Source: Epiperipatus broadwayi (Eukaryota; Onychophora; Udeonychophora; Euonychophora; Peripatidae). Taken from it: DNA of 64,000 nt. The translations under genes were made by a program, and so were the position numbers. The stretch lies in assembly GCA_028023455.1 (NCBI GenBank), contig JAQFVV010000457.1, forward strand, positions 492,205 through 556,204, given 5' to 3'. Every line of letters begins with the position of its first letter. Position 1 is the stretch's first letter. This document shows positions 45,680 to 59,488 of this stretch, piece after piece. The notes beneath the pieces are model-generated. The model did not search any database. It was given only the letters and a program-made list of their open reading frames with translations, and was not told where the DNA came from.

Positions 45680-47710
45680 TTTTTTTTATCTTATGAGACT
45701 AACAACCATTTAAATATTTAAATTTCTATCAGATCAATAAAGTGTAAGAAGTTAGCAATTTTAAACAGAGCCCTCTTTCATCCTATTTCAAAGTAAATAC
45801 AAAAATTAGTAAACTTTTTAGCTTTAGTGATATCATTGAATGCCTTTTTAAAATTATTTATACCATTCCTGATTTGTTCTTATCCTAATCTATACTTGCT
45901 GGAGCTTATCTATTATAAGGAGAGGAAATTGAAATCGTGACTCGTATTGCAGATATTTTTTTTTTGACTAGGTTAAGAAGTTCGTAAAAAAGAAATGTTA
46001 GGCAAACTATTTTTTTTTTCCAGCATAATTGGTGTACAGAATAAAAAGAAAATTAGATTGATGTTCTATATTTCAATTATAGTTTGTAAGAAAAATATCT
46101 GAGTTATGTCACAATTAAATTAACATTTGTGAATGAATTGTATTCACTCCTTGATGCCTTTGATATTGCGAATAAATCCAGAAATAACAAACTTGCAATA
46201 ATTTCAAATCAAAGTATTGATCACATATATATCCTTAGCAAAAATGATTAACATAAATATAATTGAGCTAATTACAATATTTGTAATGTTGAAGATGCAG
46301 CAGTTAGTTAATGAGATTAATTCAAAACTGCAATAGTGTAGCAATTTATTATAGTTTACTTTTCAGTAAAGTATATACCACATAAACATCTTATTTTCTA
46401 TTGCTCTTAGAATTCATTAGTTTTATGTATGATACAAAATGTAGAATTATAATCAACTCTAAAATATTTGTGTAGAAGTAAATAAGTATATAATGTGAAG
46501 CCAAGAAATGCTAAACACTTAGAGATATTTATAATAAAAAAAAATAAAATTATCAAAACCCTAGCAATAGATCAATACCATCTTAAAAATAAGAACTTCT
46601 AGATTAGTAAAGAACTACATCCAATTGTAGGCACAAATATTAAATTTCCAATCAAGAAGTGATAATATTTTTTTAAAAAAAGCAAAGATTAATTATACCA
46701 AAGAGAAAATAAATTTAATGTTATATAATAGAACTTTAGAAGTCATTATTAGTTAGTAGTTAGAGATGTTACCTTCTCTTTAAAAAAATTGTGATTTATT
46801 TGGACTGTTTTTGTAAAATGGAATAAGAATATGTTAATTATTTAAATTTCAAATCAGAGAATACATGAAATACAAAAAGGACTCTTTGCCATTAATAAAG
46901 TAGAAAAATTAGTAAATTTATTTTTAATTATTGTATGTAATTGAATTTTATCTTACACTATATTTTCTAAAATAGTCATAAATTAAGTTCTTTACAATAA
47001 AAAAGATGAATTGATTTTAATAACTGTATGAAATTGCAAAGTTATATTTTAATGCCATTAATATTTTTGAAACTACTCATTTATGCTGCTTTGAAGCAGT
47101 TTTCATTGTTTTTAAAATGTAAAAAGTTACTGGTTTATGATAGTACAAATTCATAAAAAAACAACGTTTTTGCAAATAATTGTTGAAAATTATGCCAAAA
47201 GTTAATTTCCTATATTCTTAGAAAATGTTATTCATAAAAATAGAGAAATATATTCTATTTTTATGTCAAATTTTTTCCTTAACCAATAAAATATTAATCT
47301 TTGACTTATTTTCAATAGTTATTTGCAAAACAATTATTTTTTTTTATAAATTAGTACTATTATAAATCTAATTAGGATAAAGCCGTAGAAAGGAATTTGC
47401 TGTTAAATGAAAAGTTCGTTGATGCCTTAAAAGAACCAAGCATGACAAATTGCTAATGTCCATTCCATACATTGCAGTTTTTATTACATGATTATCTATA
47501 TAGTATACAAATACACACATCAGCCAGCATTGATAAGTTTATTAGTTTTTTACTTCTGAGTTTAAGATCATGAACATCATGGCTTTTTACTCAATTGCTT
47601 GATAATTTTAAATTGAAGTATCAGTTGAGTTCTTTTGAAGAACAACGAATATGTGTGTGTATGAATGAATTTAATAAATATTTATAATCATGATAGGCAA
47701 GACTAAATTA
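45680..47710. other. No gene seen
   Basis: AT-rich sequence with poly-T and poly-A runs and no coherent frame. Confidence 0.4.
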
Positions 47711-47719
47711 TGGCTTCTA

Positions 47720-50330
47720 TTCCCTGGAGGCTGTAAAATCATCAACCAAAGTAGTAGTTGATGTCCAAAGGGGGTGAATGTTAAAAATTGTTTAATTGCT
47801 GATGTAGACTGCCATTTGATAATGATGTTTTATTTAGGTATTCTTAACTGTAGATCACTTTCAAATGAAATAAAATTGTGTGAATTGGAAGAAATGTTTG
47901 ATATTAAATGTGCAATTAGAAGAAAAATTAAAGAAACAAATGATTTAAAAAGTGGACATTTACTATACTAGAAAGGCATAATATTGGAATCACAAATAGA
48001 GTAGATTCATTATAAATAAAAAGTTAATGATAACATTGTGGGGATTGATATAATATTAGGCAAAGTAGCAAGATAGTTATTCAACTTAATAAAGGACATC
48101 AACTGTAGATAATTTAGGTTTATCTTCCAACAAGTTTTCATTGTGATGAAGAAATTGTCATGGGAGATTTTAATGCTAGAATTGATTAACAGTTGAAAGA
48201 TGAAATTACTGTGAGTAAATTTGGTTATGATGATAGAAATGAGAAGAGACTCAGAATTGTTAAGTTCATGGAAAAAGAAAAACTTTTTATGTTCTAAATT
48301 TTTTTTTCTGAGAAAAATGCTAGATGGAAATAGATTTGAGTAAAATCCAAATGAAGATATAGCAGAATTGGATTATCTTTTGGCTAACAGAAGATATATA
48401 TTTGAAAATTATAATATTCTTAATAAAGTCATAAAGAAAATGATCATCGATTAGTGAGATGTAGGATGCATGTTAGTGCAAAACTAGAAAGACAAAAATT
48501 ATTAAGTAAAAACAGTATTTACAGTTGATATTCCAAATTTCAGAAACTTTCCAATGAATTTAAATTAGAATTTGCAAATTGTTTTGAAATATTAATAGAT
48601 TATGAAGATGATTTAATTGAATACAACTGATATTCTATTAAGGACTGCAATAAAGGATAGCTATTATAAAAAAAACAATCTACCAATAAATTTTCTTCGA
48701 TGACAAGAAGGAATATGAAAATTTATAAAAATGTTGCTTTAAAAAAAATTGAATATCTAGAGTTTTGTAAAATGATACAAAAAAGAATTATTAATAGTGT
48801 AAGAGAAATATAATTGTGAATTCATAAGGATAATTATAGAATAGAATAAAAGTTTCAAAAGTGTTAAACAGTATCATGGAATTGATAGAAACTTTATTTT
48901 TGCAATAGGAAAAAAGATGCAATTATTACTAAAAAGAGATCATGAAATTTGTGTGAAAGTTCCATAAAGAATTATATAGCAATAAAGAACATATCTTCTG
49001 AATTACCCAGAATTTTAAATAAAGAAGTGAGATATGCAGTTAAATCTATAAAGAAAGAGAAAAATCCACATAATGCTGGAATTATAATGAATATCTTAAA
49101 AGGAACAGGTGTGGAAATCGAAAAACTATTGGAAAGTTATATATCAAATATCAAAATAATAAAGTAACAATTAATTGGAAGAATGCCATAGTGGTATTGA
49201 TATTTTAAAAAGGTGATAACGAAAATATTAGATATTACAAACTTATCAGTTTTATACAAAATTTGAGCAAATTGCTTTAGTGAACATTAAGAACAACCTT
49301 TATTTAAAAGTGACTTCCAAATATTGAGAGAAGTTATAGAAGAACCAGTGAATATGAGTTGCTATTTGGAACATTTGATTCTAAAAGCATTCCTTCAGTG
49401 ATTAAAGCAACAGATCATTAAGTTATAAACCCAGGATATTGTCATATTCTAAAGAAATATCAAAATACAACAGCAATAATTAAATAGTGAAAATAAGAAG
49501 TTGAGGCAACCAGATGACTTCATATCTTCAAAACTTTTTACAGCTGATTTAAAAGTATTTTGTGGATTAAAATGAGATGCTAAGGGAGTAAAAGTAAATG
49601 AAGATTATTTAAGTTGTTTAGATTTTGCAGATGAGTGGTTTGTTTTTACAAAATTGCAAAGGTTAGATAAAAGTAAAACTAGCGATAAATGCTAAAAAAA
49701 TTAAAAGTTATGTTCAATGGATTTTCTAGGAAGAAGAAAATAAAGATTGATAATGTTGAATTAGAAGTTAACAACTACAAAAATTGTAATCAGATTATTA
49801 TTACAGATAGAAACATAATGGATGAAATTAGTATTGGGATGAAACTTGGATGGAGTGCTTTTGGTAGAAATAATGTAATATTAAAATGAAATATGTGTTT
49901 GAAAAGGAAGGTTTTTAATAAACATGTTTTACCAGTTTTTAGTGATAGATTTGAGACTTGGGCATTTAATAGAAGAGCAATATAGAGACTTCAAATTATT
50001 CATTGAAGCATTGAGTGATATATATATATATATTAGAAATAAGATGATGGGATCAAATATATATATATATATTAGAAATAAGATGATGGGATCAAAAATA
50101 AGATACATGGATGAGAAAACAATCAGATCTTACTGAAATCATTGAAATAATTAAGAGATTGAAGTGGAGCTGCTGGGCTGGACATAATTTCTAGAAGAGG
50201 TTACAGTAAATGGACTGTAAAAGACCTACAAAGAGATCACATGTGAGATGGATGAAATAAGAAAATTTGCTAGTCTGATGTGGAGAAAAAAAGATTAGAG
50301 ATTGGAAAAATTGGATTAAACTTGGAATAG
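47720..50330 (+). mobile_element. RTE-type LINE, inactivated copy on the plus strand
   Basis: The endonuclease starts near 47850 with 'LNCRSLSNEIKLCELEEMFD' and 'LKSGHLLY'. 'VMGDFNARI' at 48157-48183 is the catalytic GDFN block. In the RT, 'DFADEWFVF' (49621-49647) shows FADD changed to FADE, then 'KVMFNGFSRKKKIKID' (49707-49754) and 'KLGWSAFGRNN' (49843-49875). The C-terminus has 'EIRKFASLMWR' (50257-50289). It shares the 5' segment CTGCCATTTGATRATG with the minus-strand copy at 23500-26660. A 36-bp tandem duplication lies at 50015-50095. Many stops and frameshifts. Confidence 0.85.
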
Positions 50331-50639
50331 TTAATTGTATGAATAATTGTACTCACTATTTCTGACATCATTATGAGACAATTTACCAATGCTTTTGTAT
50401 AGAATATTTTTTGTTAGATTTCATAAATGAAGAAAATTATCTGAGAAATATTCTATGAATTACTGCAAACTACTATTGAAGAATAGCACTCTTCATGGTT
50501 AGCCTAAATTGATTGTAGGATATATATATATAATTATAGTATATTAGATATCAAGCTTATACTATAAATTTTTTATGATAAAATTCAATGTTATTTTTTA
50601 TTCTGATATAGATATGAACTAGTTGGTTAACAGAATGTT

Positions 50640-51010
50640 GAACAAGAATAGTTTTATTTTATATTTTCAAACATTAAGAGAAATCTGGCAATTGTCTGGA
50701 GGAAAACTGACAAGAGAATTGATAATCAGTAATAGAATTGGAGAAATAATGAATATTGAACATACTATAATAAATGAAATTAGAATAAGGCAATTGGAAT
50801 GATACTGATATGTGGAAATTGTCTCAGAGAATATAAAAAGAAAAAGTAGGCATCCAAAAAAAAAAGAATTGAAAAGAAGGAATGGATGAAGAAATTAGAC
50901 AAAAAAATTTGTTAGACGATTTATAGACTGGTAGAGAGATTTAATGATTAGACTTGGAAAATAATACAGGTTAATGACTGATAATAAGGAGAGAAAAGCA
51001 GCAAGAAGAA
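50640..51010 (+). pseudogene. LINE 3' fragment (RT C-terminal region)
   Basis: Frames spell pieces like 'IRIRQLEW' and 'RIEKKEWMKKLDKKI', close to the C-terminal 'EI..RQL.WYGHV.RM...R.PK' region of RTE-like LINEs. It is a separate fragment after the RTE copy, broken by stops. Confidence 0.5.
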
Positions 51011-51099
51011 ACTATTTAATTCTCTCATTCTTTTTTTTTTTTATTATGAGTAGACATTGATACAACAAGAGAAAAGTTCACAAAAACTATAGTCATGGT

Positions 51100-51480
51100 A
51101 CATGTAATCAAAAGAGACTTGGAAAATAAAGATGATTATGATAGAAGATATTGATAAAGAAATATTGAAGAGTTAAAACAATTGAAGAAGTTTTTGCTTG
51201 AATGCAGAACTCTTAAAAAAAAGGAAAAACTATAATGAACAAGTAGATAATTGATACTATTGTAAACAATGATTTTGAAGTAATGAATACTAACTGGCAT
51301 TTTTATAACTACCGAAAAGAAGGCTAATCTTCAACCAAACTTTTGCATGACTTCATTGTTGAAGTTTGGTGACATATCTTTAAAAGAAAAATAATATAAG
51401 ATTAATGTTAGGAAAAAAGATTTCTCAGAGGCAATGTTAGAAGAATACAAGTTGGAATGTTATAAAAAGTGATAATTTAA
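51100..51480 (+). pseudogene. LINE C-terminal fragment with Cys/His-knuckle remnant
   Basis: 'QLKKFLLECRTLKKKEKL' near 51180-51235 resembles the end of LINE proteins where a CCHC knuckle is followed by '.H.LIEC..LK.ER'. The same region of the intact LINE in this window reads 'RHLLIECKCLKTERV'. Short and broken. Confidence 0.45.
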
Positions 51481-51489
51481 TTAAAAATA

Positions 51490-52920
51490 AAATAACTCTT
51501 AAGTGTTGAGTTATTCATTCAATACACAAAATATGAATTAGAATCTAAAAACTTGATATAATTAATGGTTACTATTTATTATTTGTTTAGTGTATACTAA
51601 TTGTTGTTTTTTTAAATCTATTCTATTATTTCCTCAATCATAAAAAACAAAACAAACAACTAAATCCTTGTGTTTAGTGATGTAATGGAGAAAACGTTTT
51701 CTGGATTAAAGTTCAATATTACATGACTTCGAAGCAAAAAAAAAAAAAGCACCACACAACCCCCTTCTCCGACTCAGTTATATTTACTTTTATCAATTAA
51801 TGGCGTTGACCTTATGATTATAAGTCCCATAAAAGTATTTAAATAATTTGCCATATTATGTTATACTATTATCTCAAGTTAAATATCTGATAAAGAATAA
51901 AAATCAAACTTATTCATAGTAAAAATTATAACATATAACGAAAGCAACTATAACTGCCATCCTATATTGGCTTATCCTATGTGTGTGTGTATGTATATTA
52001 AGTTACTTTGTTATACCCAGAAAATTCAATTAAAAAAAGTTTTAACTAATTGTTTTATTTTTGGATATTAAAAGTAAATTATGCAACGAAGTTAATGTGT
52101 TTTACAACAATGTGCCCATTCCTGAGTTATTAAACAGAAAAGGATTTTCAAAACTAAGTTGGAATTTTTTTTATGACCATTTATTATGACATATTTATAC
52201 AAGGTTGTTAATTATATTGAAATAACAGTTCATTTTAGAATGTTACATTTAATCACTCAATCCCTTTTTGTTTGCACTTATTTCTGTCAATATTTTCTCA
52301 TTTGATCAATTTGTTCACCATTTAGTATTGTTTTTCCATTGGTCAGAATGGATTATTTTTCCACTTGAGTGATAAATTTTTAAAATGTTATCAAATGATT
52401 GCTTTCTAAGTGTTTTTTCAGTCATTCGTATTAAAATTAATTGTTTCTACTAATTAATTATGCTTTAAAGTTGAGCATTTTTCATTCCCATCATTTATTT
52501 TCATCCCATTGTACACATGATAAAATCAATATCTTCCATCAGTAAGGTCTCTTGTCTATAGTCTACGAGTACTTAATTGAAAATTAATAGAAAAATGAAT
52601 GATTTTTTTTTTAAAATAACTTTTTTATTTTTTTAAAAGATATTATTGAATTTATTATCAAATGACAAAGTTTTGTTAGAATGTTTATGTAGCGTAATAG
52701 CGCGCAGTTATTCTCACATATATACACACATACACGCAATTTTCGGAATGTCCTATATTAGAGCATTATAGGATCAATATATATATTTAATCTAAGCAAA
52801 GATTAAATGCAAATAATTTTATAGCAAATTAAAGTCATAGAAAAAATTAGTCAATTAGATCATAAGCCAATGACGCAAAATTTATGGAAACGGGGTATAT
52901 AATAAACTTTGTAGTGAGCC
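51490..52920. other. No gene seen
   Basis: AT-rich DNA, with a GT repeat near 51980; no assignable feature. Confidence 0.4.
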
Positions 52921-52929
52921 TTTAAAGAG

Positions 52930-53300
52930 AGGTCATTATAGCTGCAACTTCCAAAAGTCTTTTTGCTAATGGATGACGAAACAAGTGTCAAAAAATAAAA
53001 CATATCTCATTATAAGGCTCATAGATGGCATTGCATAAACTTCAACTTCCTACAGAAATTAAACGAAGATGATCCTGATAACTGATGGAGATTTGTGAAT
53101 ATGCAGAAAAAAAAATAGGATTGCATTAGTGCATTATTAAGGCACATAATGTGATTATTCGTGACAACTTCAACCATGTGTTTGCTAGCTTAATTTTTCA
53201 CCTAAATTTGTATATTGAGAAGAATAATGATTATATTGAACAAATTCTCTAAATAAGAGCTTTTGTTTTTATTTTTATGGATTTAAGTGACAGCCTGTAT
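52930..53300 (+). pseudogene. Degenerate DDE-transposase fragment
   Basis: 'INFNFLQKLNEDDPDN' (about 53040-53085), followed by a 'WRFVNMQKK'-like stretch, resembles the segment 'LQ.LNEDDPDRR..FCEW' of Tc1/mariner-related transposases of invertebrates. A downstream 'FASLIFHLNLYIEKNNDYIE' (53181-53240) fits their C-terminus. Assignment rests on pattern memory only. Confidence 0.4.
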
Positions 53301-53439
53301 ATATCACTAAAATGAAATACCTAATATACAAATAAATAAATGGAAATAGATTATTAAACAATAATTATTATGTCAAGTACATAAAAGGCTTTTCATAATT
53401 TTTGTTATCCTCTATAGTGTATATTTATGTATATAAATA

Positions 53440-54385
53440 TTACTCTTCTTCAGTTTTATATGTAAACAGAAGTTTATTGAATGTGATATTTGGACTGTTT
53501 CCATCATCTGTGAGTGAATGTTGAATATATAGAAAATTTTAAACTTTCCAAATACAAACAACTTGTTAGAAATAACACACAAATAGACATTACAGATTGG
53601 TAAATACACAATGTTTTGAGTAGTATTATTCTCCATTCTTCTTCAGCTGTTTCTGGTCTATATGCACAGTGACAATATTCCTTAGAAGTTGAACAAACAC
53701 CTTTAGATTCTTTATTATCGAATTTAAGGCAAATGCTCTAATCAACTGAGCTATTCTGTCAAAGGCAACACATAATAGAAATTTGATATATTTATATATG
53801 TGGGTTGGTTCAAATCTTTCTGAGTTGTTCAGTTTTTTTTTATATGAGTAAGGCTAATTAGTTTATTATTATTGTTTAATATTTTTCCTAAAAAACAAGA
53901 TTAATTAGAGTCTTCCATACATTGTGTATTGCTACACTGGGTTGACTTATAGGATTATTTACCACTGTTATATGAGCAGCTTCCTTGAATTTTCTTTTAT
54001 GCATTTCCCCCTCTTTATTCAATATCTTTGTATTTTCCCAATTAAACATATAGTCATTAGTACATACATGATCTGCTATGGTAGACACATCTGTTTTTTC
54101 TCTTTTAACCATTAGTTTGTGTTTTTTCAATCACTGTTCAACAGGGTGACAGGTCTCACCAATGTACTTCCATTACATGGTATTTCATAGATGCAGTTTT
54201 TGTTCTTCAGCATTTTCAGTTTAGGCTTAGTAGAAGTAAGAATTCTTTGAAGTGTGGTATGGCTTTGAAAAGCTGTTCTAATGTTATATTGACTGCAGAT
54301 TTTCTTTAATTTATCTGCCATTTCTGGTATATATGGATACACTACCATACCTTCAATAGACAACACAAAGAGACACCAAAAGAGA
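53440..54385 (-). mobile_element. GIY-YIG Penelope-like element, copy 3 (left, inverted arm)
   Basis: Reading down from 54366: 'VVYPYIPEMADKLKKICSQY', 'TTLQRILTSTKPKLKMLKNK', then 'CIYEIPC', the start of the GIY-YIG domain. A small deletion removes the YIGE segment and shifts frame. The rest, 'EKTDVSTIADHVC', 'NWENTKIL', and 'PISQPSVAIHNVWK', follows to 53888. Beyond it come a tRNA-like tail and a 3' segment ending near 53440. Only the C-terminal third of the element is present. Confidence 0.8.
53690..53766 (-). repeat. tRNA-like tail of PLE copy 3
   Basis: The minus strand reads ACAGAATAGCTCAGTTGATT, a good box A with D-arm, then AGAGCATTTGCCTTAAATTC and an eroded box B. It looks like a tRNA-derived SINE attached to the PLE 3' end. 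Confidence 0.6.
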
Positions 54386-54600
54386 AAATAATTATTGGTA
54401 TGGTAGTGTATCCATACATACCAGAAATGGCAGACAAATTAAAGAAAATGACTGCAGATTTTCTTTAATTTATCTGCCATTTCTGGTATATATGGATACA
54501 CTACCATACCTTCAATAGACAATACAAAGAGATACCTTAAGAGAAAATAATTATTGGTATGGTAGTGTATCTATACATACCAGGAATGGCAGACCAATTA
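54386..54600. repeat. Nested inverted repeats at the junction of two PLE copies
   Basis: A segment beginning GGTATGGTAGTGTATCCATA and ending TTAAAGAAAAT, about 52 bp, occurs four times in alternating orientation: minus 54300-54352, plus 54398-54449, minus 54459-54511, plus 54557-54608. The arrangement can form several alternative cruciforms. Confidence 0.8.
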
Positions 54601-55360
54601 AAGAAAATCTGCTATCAATATAATGTTAGAACAGCTTTCCAAAGCCATATCACACATTTGAGGATTTCTTACTTCTACTAAGCCTAAACTGGAAATGCTG
54701 AAGAACAAAAATTGCATCTATGAAATACCATGTGAATGCAGAAGGAAATACATTGGGGAAACCTGTCACCCTGTTGAACAGTGATTGAAAGAACACAAAC
54801 TAATGGTTTAAAGAGAAAAAACAGATGTGTCTATCATAGCAGATCATGTATGTATTAATGGTCATGTTTAATTGGGAAAATACAAAGATATTGGATGAAG
54901 AGGAAAAAATGCATAAAAGAAAATTCAAGGAAGCTGCTCATATGACAATGGTAAATAATCCTATAAGTCAACCCAGTGTGGCAATACACAATGTATGGAA
55001 GCCTCTAATTAATGTTGTTTTTAGGAAAAATATTAAACAGTAATAATAATAATAATAAAACAACTATTTAGCCTTGCTCATATTAAAAAAAAATTGAAGG
55101 ACTCGGGAGGATTTCAAATTTCTACTATATGTTGCCTTTGACAGAATAGCTCAGTTGGTTAAAGTGTTTGCCTTAAATTCAATATTCAAGAATCTAAAGG
55201 TGCGAGTTCAACTTCTAAGTGAATATTGTCACTGTGCATATGTATAGGCCAGCAACACCTGAAGAAGAATGGAGAATAAAGTTTAAAATTTTCTATACAT
55301 TCAATATTCACTCATAGACGATGGAAATAGTCCTACATATCACATCTAATAATATACCAT
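54557..55360 (+). mobile_element. GIY-YIG Penelope-like element, copy 4 (right arm)
   Basis: It mirrors copy 3. The GIY-YIG core reads 'CIYEIPCECRRKYIGETCHP' with the canonical YIGE, then 'KTDVSIIADHVC' and the frame 54846-55043 ending 'HNVWKPLINVVF'. A stop after VEQ and a frameshift in front of the last frame break the protein. TAA repeats and a tRNA-like segment follow, then a 3' tail with ATTCACTCATAGACGATGG shared with the left arm (53495-53525). Confidence 0.8.
55127..55215 (+). repeat. tRNA-like tail of PLE copy 4
   Basis: GAATAGCTCAGTTGGTTAAA (box A) and GGTGCGAGTTCAACTTC (box B) flank a 38-nt middle that does not fold as a normal anticodon arm. The same unit lies in the same place after copy 3, so it travelled with the duplication. 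Confidence 0.6.
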
Positions 55361-55399
55361 CATCATAAACCTTCAGACAAATAAGAAGTTTATTGACTT

Positions 55400-58300
55400 T
55401 GGAAATTTCAAGTTCAGTATAAGTTGAATGTAACTAATCACTATGTGATATGAATAAGCAGTCCAAGTTCCCACATTGAATGTGTTTCAGCTTAAATAAA
55501 GCATCAGCATTATCATGTGTGCTTAATTAAATTAGCTTGATATTATTAAATCATATAGTATTAAATACTTTATATAAAGAAAAAATTATATATAATTTCA
55601 GTAAATATACAAGATTATTTGTAATAATAATAATATGTTTATTATTATCTATAGTCCAAATCCTCTATTATAAAAAATGATCACTTTGAATTCTTGCATT
55701 ATACGTGTTTTGGATAAGATCAACTGTCATTGTCATATAAGGTTATTAAAATTAATTGATGCCATATATATAATCTCTAATATTATATTATTGGTTTAAG
55801 CATATTATAGAAATTATTTCGATTGCTTCACACAGAAATACAGTGCAACAAATTTGTTACAAATGAACTATCACTATGTTAATATATCAAATAATCATTT
55901 TGAATTAATTCTTTGCTAATATGGGTATATGTACTTAACAGCTGTATTGTGAGTAGTAATTAATTCACTTTACTTTCAGAGTTATCTATTGTAAGCTTTA
56001 GTAATCAATATACATTGAAAGGAAATGGTACTCCCAAATCTCCAACCTAATACTATACACTTTTTTAATTAATTACGCTATGCATTCCATTTTATTCCAT
56101 CACACATTAATATAAATATATATATATAACTATTAGAAATCAGTCAACACAGACAATCCCAATATAGATAATAATCAACAATCTCAAGCTGTTGTCAAGG
56201 CAATCTTTTAACAATATATATACACACACACAAATAATATGCTCTAGGCTCTCATCCTAAAGCAAAGTCACTATTTGATATAATACAAAATTAGAAATTA
56301 AGTGCAAGAATAGTTATAAAATTAATTATTAAATATTATACTGTACATGCAGAAATGAAGTGAAACGAAAGTTCGATTTTAGTGAAAACTAAAATTGAAC
56401 TTTTAAAAGCATAAATAAAGTTATCATAATAAGATCATAAAATGTTGCAACTCATTGATTTACTTATTTCATGTTTAGAATTTCTGTTTTCTTATGCACA
56501 GATTACATTAATTAGTTAGCTCATTCTAAGTAAAATTTTCTTCAATCTATTCTAGAGCCAACTACTGTGGGCTTGAATAGTGCTATAATTCACCCATTTC
56601 TTGGTCAATTTCTCACGTAGTCAATTAGGAATGAGATTCAAAATTGGAATTGATGAAAGCAAAAACTGGAAACCATTTTGTGAATAAGTATATTACAACA
56701 CATTTTATCTATTGTCCTTTGATCATTTAAGATTACAATTAATAGTTGTAGAATAGAGTGAAGATAATTTTTATTAAGCATGTAAGTAACAAAATTCTAT
56801 TTTTCTGGACTGTGATTAAAATTATTAATACAGAGCAGGCTTATTTTAAAAACATATATGTTAAAGGTAGAAATAAATAAGCAAATGCTATGTTAGCCAG
56901 TAGCATTCATAACAGCATTTGTGTTAATTCTATAAATTAATTTAATGGGAAAAGGAATGTTATATGATTCATTCATTCAGAAATACATTATAGCACCCCA
57001 CTATATATAGCTATTGGCAATTATCAATAAGGAACATGGAATTTGCATCCACATATTTAGTAATCACTTTTAGTTTTTTCAATACTATTTAAACATGAAG
57101 CTGAGATTCAAGCACCCAAAGGATTTGAAACTTAACTAATTTATTTGCATAGTAATATAGCTCTGACCTTAGGTCATCAAGTATATATTTTAGTTATCTT
57201 TGTTTTATGCTATTGTGTGCTTGTTTGACCTTTTTGCAAAGATGGTATTTAGTAACCCAAGCATTATTTATATTTGTTTGCCAACATTTACTTGTTAGTA
57301 AACAGAAAAAATTATGTTTTATTTGTTGGGTATTAAGTATGCCACACATATGGTATATGACAAAGTATTTTATATAAATAATTTCTTGTAGATCAGTAGG
57401 TTGTCAACAGTTTCACTATATATGGCAATGACTGGCTGAATTAAATTCCAAAATATTGTCAAGATGTTATTTCTTCAAATCTTAAGTGACACAAATTTCT
57501 CAGCCTTTATTAATAATCTTATTTTTGACTCAAACATGTAGAGATAAAATTTTTAGATTTGTTAATAATCTTTATCTTATATTATGCTAACAAATCAATT
57601 CAATTGCAGTCATGTACTGAACTGGATAATTAGAGTAGTTGTAAATAGTAACACAGTGGGGGGAAAAAATTGAGTTTTATTAATATAATTTTATCTTCTT
57701 TACATAGTATCATATCTGCTCCTTGGCAAAGAAGAAAGTTGTCATTTCTGTTTTCAAGTGTAACAAGCAAATTTTTGGATTTACCAGTCACATGTAATAA
57801 ATAAAAATATTGATAATCAAAAAACTAAAGTACATTAGCAGTAATATATAAATGAGGAAGAGGCAAGAATTAATAGGATTATATAATCTATATAAACTTG
57901 ATAATTTACAAAACAGTCTGATGAAAATTGTCATTATTCTCATAAAATAGAGAACTATCAAGTAAGATTGATTCTCTCATAATTACATCTTAATCACTTT
58001 ATTGATGACAATTATATCATAAAAATTCATTACATAGTAAATACATTAATTATGCATAATTTTATTCCTTATATGATTTCTTTATAAACGTGAATGAATG
58101 TATGAATATAGTCATATACATACATATAATAAGGTGGATTATAAAGGCAGTCCATACATTTTTAACAAATTTTATTATACTTCTTATTTATGTATATGCT
58201 TACATTTATATACATCCATGTAAATCTTGTGAAGATTTCAGTTAAAGACTAAAAATTATACATAACTTAAAGCTATCATTAGGTAGTGAATGTTTGTGAT

Positions 58301-59390
58301 TGATGGAGATTATGAATGATGTAATTACATTTGCTGAATGATACAATAAATAAACAAAGGGTTTTATTGCTTGGGAGTTCATAAGAAGTTTGAGCACTGG
58401 AAATGATGGAATTGGGAAATCTGTAGCTTTTTGATCTAGAGCATGCCATTCTATCACTATACTAAATCTGGGTCATTGTTATATTTATACTAAAATTGAT
58501 CTCAGTACTTTTCTGTGGTATCTTTTTTTTTAATTGAAGTTTTTAATCTTTGCAATAATGTTATAACTGATTTTTTTTGTTAACTCTCATTTCAGGCAAT
58601 CATGAAATATTACAATTTATGAAATTCAAGCTTATAAGAATATTATGTAAAAACAAGTATTTCAGAGTTATTGCATTTAAAGTAGTTAAAATATAAAAAT
58701 TAAGTTTCCTATAAATAAGATTTAATAAAGTAATCCTTTGAAATGGTGGGAATGTCAAAACTCAAGTGGAAGAAGTTGTGAACTGTACTCAGGAAATCAC
58801 AACACCTGTAAAATTTATTTAGTTTTCTTTTTTTTCTTCAAGGAATGTTTTTAAATAGCAGTATACTTTGAGCAACGGATGATACTTATTAATTTTGCGC
58901 TAATGCACTTAAAAATCATTACAACATTTACTAATAAAACAAATTTGAATTCAAGTGCACTTGGCATGCTCTATATTTTACGTCAGATATAAGTTGCTGA
59001 TCTAAAACTTACACTGCTGCCATCTCTTTTTTTGTATAGTGTTGATAGATGAAATATTAACAATATATAATATTGCCCAGATTCTGATCATTAAGATAGA
59101 TTATTCTAGAATTACACGTTCTTAGGTTATGGTTAATAATTGGGTCTAGTTTCATTAATTTGAAAACAATGTACTTAAATAGATTGCAAATTTAGTGTGT
59201 TCTAAAATATGATTATAACCCAAAAAGACAGTTGTTATGGTCAGTCAGTTTTTTTTTCTGCAAATAAATTCAAACTGATATATAATTTATCTAAAGAGTG
59301 ATGTGAAGTAATATAACATTTTATGTAGATATAAAGTATATAAACTTTGATTTGATTATATATAGTTATGCAACTGTATATATATTCTAC
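55400..59390. other. No gene seen: AT-rich intergenic DNA
   Basis: Long region of AT-rich sequence with TA and CA microsatellites (56110-56240). The small frames are low-complexity shadows. Confidence 0.4.
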
Positions 59391-59488
59391 CGTACCCGGC
59401 TCCCTATTAAACCGTTCGTAAAAGGGATTGTGAGCTCCAAAACAAACATGATACAGCGTAAAGAATTTATTTTTTCTTATATCAATAG

